The notes under the pieces were generated by a model. That model did no database searches. It was not told where the DNA came from and worked only from the letters and a program-made list of their open reading frames with translations. DNA of 64,000 nucleotides from Pseudomonas sp. MM213 (GTDB lineage Bacteria; Pseudomonadota; Gammaproteobacteria; Pseudomonadales; Pseudomonadaceae): NCBI RefSeq assembly GCF_020423045.1, contig NZ_CP081943.1, forward strand, positions 3,224,001-3,288,000, read 5' to 3'. Each line of letters starts with the position of its first letter. The stretch's first letter is position 1. This document shows positions 8,275-16,197 of this stretch, in pieces. Made by a program: the position numbers and the translations under genes.

Positions 8275-9385
8275 CGACGTTCTCCCACGCTGCCGCGCAA
8301 CGATTGCGGCCGTCGCGTTTGGCGCGATAGAGCGCCTGATCGGCACGTTGCAAGGCATCGTCGAGATCGTCGCCCGGCTCCAGCAGCGTCATGCCCGCCG
8401 ACAGGCTGAGATTGCCGACCTTCAGGCCGATCAACTCGACATCGGTGAAGGCAATGCGCAGTCGTTCGCAGCAGGAGGTCAGGCGTTCGCCGCTGCAATC
8501 GGGCAGCAACACCACGAACTCTTCGCCGCCATAACGGGCCAGTACATCGCCCTCGCGCAGGCAGGCGCTGGCCACACCGGCGAAGGCTTGCAGCACTTGA
8601 TCGCCAGCAGCGTGGCCGTGCATGTCGTTGATGCGTTTGAAGTGATCGAGGTCGATCAGTGCCAGGCCATGCAGCACGCCGGGTTCCATGGCGTTGAGCT
8701 CGCGGGAGGCCAGGCGCAGGAAATGCCGGCGATTGAACAGCCCGGTCAGTTCGTCGGTGGCCACCAGGTCTTCGAGCTGGCGCATCATTCCGCGCAGGGT
8801 GTCCTGATGCGCCTGCAAGGCAAAGCGGCGCTGCCGCATCCGCAGGCGTGAGGCCTGGACGTAACGGGCGTAAAGCTCCAGCCAGACCAGCACGATAAAC
8901 AGCACGCACACCTGCAATGCCGCCAGCGCCGGATCGGCCAGCTGGAAGTGGTAACCCTCCCACAGCGTGATCGCGCTGAAACTGAAAAACACCAGCAACG
9001 CGCACCGCAAAAAGGCCCGACGCGACAGGTGAAACAGCCCGAACAACAGAATCAGCACGTAGAACACCAGGAACGCGCCGCGTGCCTCATCCAGATTGGC
9101 GATCAGCCAGGTTTGCCAGCCCAGCCCCAGCAACACTTGCGCTTCGGTCAGGCTGGGGTCGGAAAAACGCAGGTTGCAACCGCTGTAAAAAACCGCGAAC
9201 AGTGCCGCCTGACTGATGACCACCAGGGCGCTGCCGACGGCGACATTCGCCAGGGGTTCATCGTAATGACCGGTGAAAAACGCCAGCCACAGCAGCAGTA
9301 GAGCCAGGGCGTAGGTGCCGGCCGCAAGGGCAAAACGTTTGAGCAAAAGGCGCTGGATAGCGTTATGGGTCAATCGTTGACTCAC
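8267..9385 (-). CDS. sadC: Membrane diguanylate cyclase, SadC-like
   Basis: 372 residues. The first about 185 contain five or six hydrophobic segments, a short basic linker follows, and the C-terminal GGDEF domain has an intact GGEEF active site near residue 288. The inhibitory RxxD site lies exactly five residues upstream ('REGDVLARYGGEEF'). It should make c-di-GMP at the inner membrane and be subject to product inhibition. The symbol rests on gene order (ferredoxin reductase, cyclase, fumarase as in PA4331-PA4333). P. aeruginosa SadC is longer, about 487 residues, so the sensory part is shorter here. It probably promotes biofilm formation and reduces motility. Confidence 0.8.
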   Translation of the reverse strand: MSQRLTHNAIQRLLLKRFALAAGTYALALLLLWLAFFTGHYDEPLANVAVGSALVVISQAALFAVFYSGCNLRFSDPSLTEAQVLLGLGWQTWLIANLDEARGAFLVFYVLILLFGLFHLSRRAFLRCALLVFFSFSAITLWEGYHFQLADPALAALQVCVLFIVLVWLELYARYVQASRLRMRQRRFALQAHQDTLRGMMRQLEDLVATDELTGLFNRRHFLRLASRELNAMEPGVLHGLALIDLDHFKRINDMHGHAAGDQVLQAFAGVASACLREGDVLARYGGEEFVVLLPDCSGERLTSCCERLRIAFTDVELIGLKVGNLSLSAGMTLLEPGDDLDDALQRADQALYRAKRDGRNRCAAAWENVDA

Positions 9386-9540
9386 CGTGCGAAAGGAGGC
9401 TGACCGAGTGTCCTACTCTACAGACCGAATGCCACTTTAGTGGCGTGTCTGATAAATGACCATTCAATTTTCAGGCCGGAAAACCGGCGTCAAGGGCATG
9501 ACTTTAGACCTTCCCTGAATTTGCGCACAAACATCACCAA

Positions 9541-9634
9541 CCTGTAGGAGCCGGCTTGCTGGCGATGGCGGTGTAACAGTCGACGTTAATGTTGAATGTC
9601 AGACCGCCATCGCCAGCAAGCCGGCTCCTACAGG
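9541..9634. repeat. REP pair (GGAGCCGGCTTGC type)
   Basis: Two inverted copies of a 28-bp REP sequence, ending in GCGATGGCGG and starting CCGCCATCGC, around a 37-bp spacer. It lies in the 455-bp gap between sadC and fumA. No other feature is evident in 9386-9540. Confidence 0.9.
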
Positions 9635-9840
9635 TGAGTGCGCGTTCGCAAGCTTGACCTGTATGACCAACGATTGACTGCCGGCGCGTGTGCCCGCCTG
9701 CGAGGCGCGTTATACTGCCGCGCCTTTTTAGCGTCGCGCCAGCATGCCCGGCGTGCCTTGAAAGGTGCTTGCAACCGACCGATGCACCCAAGCTGCAAGC
9801 ACCTTATTGAATGTTCCCGTCTTTTAGAGGAGCGCGACTC

Positions 9841-11364
9841 ATGACCGTGATCAAGCAAGACGACCTGATTCAGAGCGTTGCCGACGCCCTGCAATTCATT
9901 TCCTATTACCACCCCGTGGATTTCATCCAGGCGATGCACGAAGCCTACCTGCGCGAAGAATCGCCAGCGGCCCGTGACTCGATGGCGCAAATCCTGATCA
10001 ACTCGCGCATGTGCGCCACCGGCCACCGCCCGATCTGCCAGGACACCGGCATCGTCACCGTGTTCGTTCGCGTGGGCATGGACGTACGTTGGGATGGCGC
10101 CACCATGGGCCTGGACGACATGATCAACGAAGGCGTGCGCCGGGCTTACAACCTGCCGGAAAACGTCCTGCGTGCCTCGATCCTCGCCGACCCGGCGGGC
10201 GCTCGTAAAAACACCAAGGACAACACCCCGGCCGTTATCCACTACTCCATCGTTCCGGGTAACACCGTGGAAGTGGACGTGGCGGCCAAGGGCGGCGGTT
10301 CCGAGAACAAGTCGAAAATGGCCATGCTCAACCCGTCCGACTCGATCGTCGACTGGGTACTGAAGACCGTTCCGGAAATGGGCGCCGGCTGGTGCCCACC
10401 GGGCATGCTCGGCATCGGCATCGGCGGCACCGCCGAGAAAGCCGCCGTCATGGCCAAGGAAGTGTTGATGGAATCCATCGACATTCACGAGCTGAAGAAG
10501 CGCGGCCCGTCCAACCGTATCGAAGAGATGCGCCTGGAGCTGTTCGAGAAGGTCAACCAACTGGGCATCGGCGCCCAGGGCCTCGGTGGCCTGACCACCG
10601 TGCTCGACGTGAAGATCATGGACTACCCGACCCACGCCGCTTCGTTGCCGGTGTGCATGATCCCGAACTGCGCCGCCACCCGTCACGCGCACTTCGTGCT
10701 CGACGGTTCCGGCCCGGCCTCCCTGGAAGCGCCACCGCTGGACGCCTACCCGGAAATCGTCTGGGAAGCCGGCCCGTCGGCCCGTCGCGTCAACCTCGAC
10801 ACCCTGACCCCGGAAGAAGTGCAAAGCTGGAAGCCGGGCGAAACCGTCCTGCTCAACGGCAAGATGCTCACCGGTCGCGACGCTGCGCACAAGCGCATGG
10901 TCGAGATGCTGAACAAGGGTGAAACCCTGCCGGTGGACCTGAAGGGTCGCTTCATCTACTACGTCGGCCCGGTTGATCCGGTGCGCGAAGAAGTGGTTGG
11001 CCCAGCTGGCCCGACCACTGCAACGCGGATGGACAAGTTCACCCGTCAGATCCTCGAGCAAACCGGCCTGTTGGGCATGATCGGCAAATCCGAACGCGGC
11101 CCGACCGCAATCGACGCGATCAAGGACCACAAGGCCGTTTACCTGATGGCGGTTGGCGGCGCGGCTTATCTGGTGGCACAAGCCATCAAGAAATCCCGCG
11201 TGGTGGCCTTCGCTGAACTGGGGATGGAAGCCATCTACGAGTTCGACGTGAAGGACATGCCGGTGACTGTTGCGGTCGACAGCAAAGGTGAATCGGTACA
11301 CATCACCGGTCCTGCCATCTGGCAGAAAAAGATCAGTGAGAGTCTGGCGGTGGAAGTGCAGTAA
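9841..11364 (+). CDS. fumA: Class I fumarate hydratase (iron-sulfur)
   Basis: 507 residues, the usual length for the oxygen-sensitive class I fumarase that interconverts fumarate and malate in the TCA cycle. The N-terminal catalytic domain has candidate [4Fe-4S] ligands in 'CATGHRPICQDTG', 'GGTAEK' and 'CMIPNCAATRH'. The C-terminal beta domain carries 'GPAGPTTATRMDKF'. The ATG at 9841 follows GAGGAG; an earlier in-frame ATG at 9811 has no such site. The position next to sadC matches PA4333. A strong terminator follows, and TcB begins after it. Confidence 0.95.
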   Translation: MTVIKQDDLIQSVADALQFISYYHPVDFIQAMHEAYLREESPAARDSMAQILINSRMCATGHRPICQDTGIVTVFVRVGMDVRWDGATMGLDDMINEGVRRAYNLPENVLRASILADPAGARKNTKDNTPAVIHYSIVPGNTVEVDVAAKGGGSENKSKMAMLNPSDSIVDWVLKTVPEMGAGWCPPGMLGIGIGGTAEKAAVMAKEVLMESIDIHELKKRGPSNRIEEMRLELFEKVNQLGIGAQGLGGLTTVLDVKIMDYPTHAASLPVCMIPNCAATRHAHFVLDGSGPASLEAPPLDAYPEIVWEAGPSARRVNLDTLTPEEVQSWKPGETVLLNGKMLTGRDAAHKRMVEMLNKGETLPVDLKGRFIYYVGPVDPVREEVVGPAGPTTATRMDKFTRQILEQTGLLGMIGKSERGPTAIDAIKDHKAVYLMAVGGAAYLVAQAIKKSRVVAFAELGMEAIYEFDVKDMPVTVAVDSKGESVHITGPAIWQKKISESLAVEVQ

Positions 11365-11384
11365 GTTGCGCTGAAACGCCCCTG

Positions 11385-11425
11385 AAAAAACCGGCCTGTT
11401 GGTGACGACAGACCGGTTTTTTTTT
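11385..11425 (+). terminator. Terminator of fumA
   Basis: An AAAAAACCGG...CCGGTTTTTT stem with CTG/CAG paired inside, ending in nine T residues, 20 bp after the fumA stop. Confidence 0.88.
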
Positions 11426-11468
11426 CGCCTGGAGTAATCCCGGAATTTCCCCGGCTAACAGGGCTGAC

Positions 11469-11484
11469 CTGTCAGATATGACAG
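11469..11484. promoter_or_regulatory. Tc-regulon palindrome, site D (upstream of TcB-TcC)
   Basis: CTGTCAGATATGACAG is the best of the four copies: with flanks GAC and GTC the arms extend to 9 bp around GATA. It lies 67 bp before the TcB ATG, close enough to overlap a promoter. Confidence 0.7.
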
Positions 11485-11550
11485 GTCACAGCCGCCGCTG
11501 CCCCTGATAAGTTGAATGCACTTGTGCGTCCTTGTCAGGTGGAAACGGAA

Positions 11551-14500
11551 ATGGCCACGGAAGAACAAAAAGGCACTATCAATATTTCAGCCCCCGCCCA
11601 ACCGAAAATCGGCGGCGCCATTGCCAGTTTTGGCGGCTGGGGAGCAGTGGGGACTACAGGTTCGGCCTCGTTGGCCATACCGGTGCCCATTTCCCAGGCT
11701 CCCAATCGGGAAATGGTGCCGGCTCTTTCGCTGAGCTACAGCAGCCACGTGGGCAACAGTATTTTCGGTATCGGCTGGCATTTGACCGTCAATGCGATAA
11801 CGGTGCGCACGAGCAAGGGCGTTCCACTGTACGACAAGCGCAAGGATCTGATGGTCGGCGCCGATGGCGAAACCTGGATGCCGGAGTTGGATGCCCAGGG
11901 CGAGATCGTTGACAGAACCGTCACTCTCGGGACGACAAGCTATCGAGCCATTCGCTATCAGCCACGCATCGAGGGCGGTTTTGCCAAAATCGAACGGTTG
12001 ATCAGCGACGACGATGCGGCCGGTTTCTGGCTGATTCATAGCGCCGATGGCAATCGCCATGTCTATGGCAAGACGCTGGCCTCGCGCCGGGCGGAACCCA
12101 GGGACGAAAACAAACCCCTGGAGCCCGAACGCGTCGGGGTCTGGCTGCTGGATGAAACCGTCACGCCCCGGGGCGAGCACATCGTCTATGAATACAAGGC
12201 CGAAACGCAGAACCCGGTCGCGCCCGATTTTCGCGACTACCGTGCCCAGCGGTATTTGCAGCGAGTGCTGTACGGCAATGCGGTGGCGGAGTCAGAGCTG
12301 TATTCGTTGAAAGACGGTGGCTGGAAAGACGTCGATTTCCACTTTCATCTGCTGTTCGATTACGGCGAACGCAGCCACGACTTGACGCAAATACCGGTCT
12401 ATGGCCCCGAGTACCTGCAGGGAGGCGATCAGCACGACAAATGGCTCGAACGCAGCGACCCGTTCTGGAATCACGATTACGGATTCGAACTGGGCACGCG
12501 GCGCCTCTGTCGGCAGGTGCTGATGTTTCACCATTTCCGCAACGAACTGGGTGACTCACCAAAGCTGGTTCAACGGCTTTTTTTGCAGCACCGCCAGGGT
12601 ACGCTGGAATACAACCACCTGACTGCCGCTCATCTTCAGGCCTACGATAAACAAGGCAATGTCGAGAGCCGACCACCGTTCGAATTCAGCTACGCGCCCT
12701 TCGATCTGGAAAAAGCCGATCAACCCGGCTGGAAAGCGTTCCCGCAGATGCCAGGCCTCAATGACGGTCAGCGTTATCAGTTGGTGGATTTGTACGGCAA
12801 AGGCATGCCCGGCATTTTATGTCGCTATGACAAGGCCTGGTTCTACCGCGAACCGTTACGCGATAACTACCCCAGCGATGACGTTCGCTACGGCGACTTG
12901 ACTGAACTGCCGTACATTCCGCTGGCCGACAGCAGTAAACCGCTGCGTCAGACGCTCACCGACCTCAACGGTGACGGCAAGCTCGAATGGGGTGTGCACG
13001 CCCCGACCATGAATGGCTGCTTCACCATGAACCCTGACCGCCAGTGGTCAGGATTTGTCCCCTACAAAGCCTTCCCGCTGGAGTATTTCCATCCTCAGGC
13101 GCAGATGGCCGACCTGGTCGGCGACGGTCGCACTCACGTGGCCCTGATCGGCAGCAACAGCGTGCGGTTGTACACCAATCTGGGCGATGACAAGGGGTTC
13201 AGCGCCGGCCGAAATGTAGAGCACGACAACGACGATGCCCTGCCACTGCCGAGCAACTCTGAAACCGAAGTGGTGGGCTTCAGTGATGTACTGGGCAGCG
13301 GCAAACAACACCTGTTCCGCCTCCGTCACAACAGCCTGGAATGCTGGCCCAACCTCGGTCACGGGCGATTTGGTAAACGAATCGTACTCAGCGCCCCGAC
13401 ATTTCCTTACGAGTCATTCAACGCTTCGCAAGTCTTGCTGGCGGATCTGGATGGTTCGGGTGCAACTGACCTGATCTATCTGGAATCCGACCGGATGCGG
13501 GTGTTCATGAACCACTGCGGCAAAGGTTTCGCCACCGAGCCCGTTGTTCTGCCCTGGCCCGAAGGCGTGCGCTACGACCGGTTGTGCCAGGTCACTACTG
13601 CGGACCTGCTGGGGCTGGGTTGCACCAGCGTGATCCTGACCGTACCGCACATGTCGCCCCGGCACTGGCGCTACGACTTCGTCAAAGCCAAACCGTATCT
13701 GGTCAACCGCAGCAACAACAACATGGGCACGCTCAGCCACATCGACTATCGCAGTTCGGCACAGGAGTTCCTTGACGAGGAATACGAGCACCATCAGATC
13801 GATAATGACAAAGTCGTCGAGTCCGGTGTGCCGTTCGCCATGCACCTGGTCAAGCGCCAGACCCAGGTCGATGAAATTACCGGCAATAAACTGACCCAGC
13901 TCATGAGTTACCGCCAGGGTTATTACGACCCCTTCGAACGGGAGTTCCGTGGTTTTGGCCTGTTATTGCAGACTGATACCGAAGCGACCGAGGCGGAACG
14001 CAAAAGCCTGGGCTTCACCGCGCCGATCCTGAGTAAAACCTGGTTTCACATCGGCAGGACCATTAACCAGCCAAGGAACGGTTATTACAACAACGATGGG
14101 GAGGCTGTCGCGCTGCAACCCACCCGACTGGAACGCTTTCACGTGCGCGACAAGGCCGGCGAACCGCTGGAGCCCGACGAAGAAACGGCCCGCCAGATCG
14201 CACGTGCGCTGAGTGGCTCGACACTGCGCTCTGAAGTATTCCCTCTGGATAATCCGGCGGTGCCGTATGCGGTGACGGAAGCTCGTTTTCAGGTACGTCT
14301 GCTGCGGGCAAAAAACGAGCATTACCCCTATGCCGTGCTGCAACCCATGGCGCTGGAATCGATCAGCTATCAGTACGAACCTGAACTACCGGACGACCCG
14401 CGCTGCGAGCACAGCCTCAGCCTAAAATGGGACGAGTTCGGCAGTGTGCTCCACGCGATGACCGTCTACTACGCCCGGCGCAAAACCGACGAGTCGCCGC

Positions 14501-16197
14501 CCTTTGAGGACGAGAATAAAAACCGGTACTGGAAGGACGCCCACGATGAGGCGCAGCAGCGCTGGTATTTAACCGAATCCAAGGCCGAATTCATTCATGT
14601 GTACGACGAAACGACCTGGAAACCGGGGATGCCTTTTCGACTGGGGTTGCCATATCGGGAGCGCAGCAATGCGCTGGTACTGGAAAAGCCGCTGCTGAGT
14701 GCCAGGGAAATCCACCACGAGAACTTTCTGGAGTGGAGCAAGGACGAGGGTGAATGGGCAAAACAATCGGTGCTCGCGGGCATGTCGATGCAGCTCTACA
14801 CCGATCCTCTCAACGGTCAGCCCCTGGAGCAAGGCACGGCGACTGTCCATGCGCTGCCGGCCCATGTGGTGATTGCCGAACTGGATGCCACGGCCTTGAG
14901 CGCTTACGACAAGCTCAAGGACAAAGACGGCAACATGCCCTTTAACCTCAAGGAGAAGCTCGAATCAACCGAGGTGGGTTACCACATCATGGAGTGGTTC
15001 CTGCCTGAAGTTGAGCAGTCGGAACCCGCCGACCCGACTGACGCGAAAAACTACCTGTGGTCGGTTCACCGTGGGTTCCCGAAATACTATGATTTCGAGG
15101 GTTTCTACAACGTCGAATCCTTCCAGCAAACCCAAAGCCACGGCATCACCAAAGTCACCTACGACCCTTACTGGTGCCTGCACACGGCCATCGAACTGCC
15201 GGACGGTTGCATCACTCAGACCCTCGACACTGATTACTGCACGTTTCTGCCCGCAGCAATCAAAGACCCCAATCAAAACACTCAGGAAGCGCGCTACAAC
15301 GCTTTTGGCGAAGTGCTGGTCACCAGTTTTTATGGCACCGAACTGGGTGAGGCAGTCGGCTTCGACCCGCTGAGCGACTACGTGCGCCCCGACGACCGCA
15401 GTCCGTCCCGTGCCATCGAATCGCCCTTTGTCGCCATCGGCAATTACGCCATGGCCATGTTCAGCGACGCGTTCAGCTGGATGGGCCGTCTGCCGACAAC
15501 CGAGTCGCCCGCTGAGGAATGGCTGACCTGGGCGCTGGCAGAAGGGTTTGTGCTACCCAGCGGCCACCTTTGTGATCGCGCTCGCGAGCATCTGCACGAT
15601 CTCGAAGCCCCCACACCCTCCGAGCGACTTCTCCAGCAATACGTCGATGCCGCCCATCGTGAGCCGGTGCACATCGCGATCCTGCAAGCAGACCGTTATC
15701 CCGGCGATCCGGAGTTACAGATTCGCATCGCCATCAGTCATCAGGACGGCTTCAGCCGGGTGCTGCAAACCAAGCAGGAGGTCGAACCGGGCAAGGCTTG
15801 GGTGGTGCTGGACGACGGCACCTTGAAACTCAAGGACGATGGCACCCCGCAGGAAGCCGAAGCCGCACGACGCTGGCGGGTCAGCGAGCCGGTCGAATAC
15901 AACAACAAGGGTGAAAAAGTACGGATTTACCGGCCGTATTTCGCGGATAGGTGGGAAAACATCAAAGACCACTCAATGCGTGAACACGCCTATCACGATC
16001 AGCAGTTCTACGATGCAGCAGGGCGTCCGACCGAAACCGTGCTGGCGAAAAAAATGCTGCAAGGTGATCCACCGGAGCTGAAACCGCTGCGCCGGGAGAT
16101 GTGGTACTGGATCTGGTGCACCGTGGCGTTTGACGAGAATGACCTGTTTGAGCCGCCGCCACCTCAAAAGCGCCGAATCAACAGGACGCTCCATTGA
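11551..16197 (+). CDS. Insecticidal Tc toxin, B subunit (SpvB/TcdB type)
   Basis: 1548 residues. The N-terminus ('GGAIASFGGWGAVGTTGSASLAIPVPIS...SYSS') is the SpvB domain that starts TcB proteins. It is followed by FG-GAP/VCBS-like propeller repeats ('LTDLNGDGKLEWG', 'MADLVGDGRTHVA', 'LADLDGSGATDLIYL') and the TcdB middle regions ('TQLMSYRQGYYDPFEREFRGFG'). TcB forms the lower part of the cocoon that holds the TcC toxin and docks it on the TcA channel. The ATG at 11551 follows AGGTGGAA; an in-frame TTG at 11514 (11512-11514) is possible. The stop overlaps the TcC start. Expression is probably driven from the promoter near palindrome site D. Confidence 0.95.
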   Translation: MATEEQKGTINISAPAQPKIGGAIASFGGWGAVGTTGSASLAIPVPISQAPNREMVPALSLSYSSHVGNSIFGIGWHLTVNAITVRTSKGVPLYDKRKDLMVGADGETWMPELDAQGEIVDRTVTLGTTSYRAIRYQPRIEGGFAKIERLISDDDAAGFWLIHSADGNRHVYGKTLASRRAEPRDENKPLEPERVGVWLLDETVTPRGEHIVYEYKAETQNPVAPDFRDYRAQRYLQRVLYGNAVAESELYSLKDGGWKDVDFHFHLLFDYGERSHDLTQIPVYGPEYLQGGDQHDKWLERSDPFWNHDYGFELGTRRLCRQVLMFHHFRNELGDSPKLVQRLFLQHRQGTLEYNHLTAAHLQAYDKQGNVESRPPFEFSYAPFDLEKADQPGWKAFPQMPGLNDGQRYQLVDLYGKGMPGILCRYDKAWFYREPLRDNYPSDDVRYGDLTELPYIPLADSSKPLRQTLTDLNGDGKLEWGVHAPTMNGCFTMNPDRQWSGFVPYKAFPLEYFHPQAQMADLVGDGRTHVALIGSNSVRLYTNLGDDKGFSAGRNVEHDNDDALPLPSNSETEVVGFSDVLGSGKQHLFRLRHNSLECWPNLGHGRFGKRIVLSAPTFPYESFNASQVLLADLDGSGATDLIYLESDRMRVFMNHCGKGFATEPVVLPWPEGVRYDRLCQVTTADLLGLGCTSVILTVPHMSPRHWRYDFVKAKPYLVNRSNNNMGTLSHIDYRSSAQEFLDEEYEHHQIDNDKVVESGVPFAMHLVKRQTQVDEITGNKLTQLMSYRQGYYDPFEREFRGFGLLLQTDTEATEAERKSLGFTAPILSKTWFHIGRTINQPRNGYYNNDGEAVALQPTRLERFHVRDKAGEPLEPDEETARQIARALSGSTLRSEVFPLDNPAVPYAVTEARFQVRLLRAKNEHYPYAVLQPMALESISYQYEPELPDDPRCEHSLSLKWDEFGSVLHAMTVYYARRKTDESPPFEDENKNRYWKDAHDEAQQRWYLTESKAEFIHVYDETTWKPGMPFRLGLPYRERSNALVLEKPLLSAREIHHENFLEWSKDEGEWAKQSVLAGMSMQLYTDPLNGQPLEQGTATVHALPAHVVIAELDATALSAYDKLKDKDGNMPFNLKEKLESTEVGYHIMEWFLPEVEQSEPADPTDAKNYLWSVHRGFPKYYDFEGFYNVESFQQTQSHGITKVTYDPYWCLHTAIELPDGCITQTLDTDYCTFLPAAIKDPNQNTQEARYNAFGEVLVTSFYGTELGEAVGFDPLSDYVRPDDRSPSRAIESPFVAIGNYAMAMFSDAFSWMGRLPTTESPAEEWLTWALAEGFVLPSGHLCDRAREHLHDLEAPTPSERLLQQYVDAAHREPVHIAILQADRYPGDPELQIRIAISHQDGFSRVLQTKQEVEPGKAWVVLDDGTLKLKDDGTPQEAEAARRWRVSEPVEYNNKGEKVRIYRPYFADRWENIKDHSMREHAYHDQQFYDAAGRPTETVLAKKMLQGDPPELKPLRREMWYWIWCTVAFDENDLFEPPPPQKRRINRTLH

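Noticed and set aside
9628..11301. A 557-codon minus-strand frame opposite fumA
   Set aside because: It is fully antisense to fumarase and has the shadow composition of high-GC DNA.
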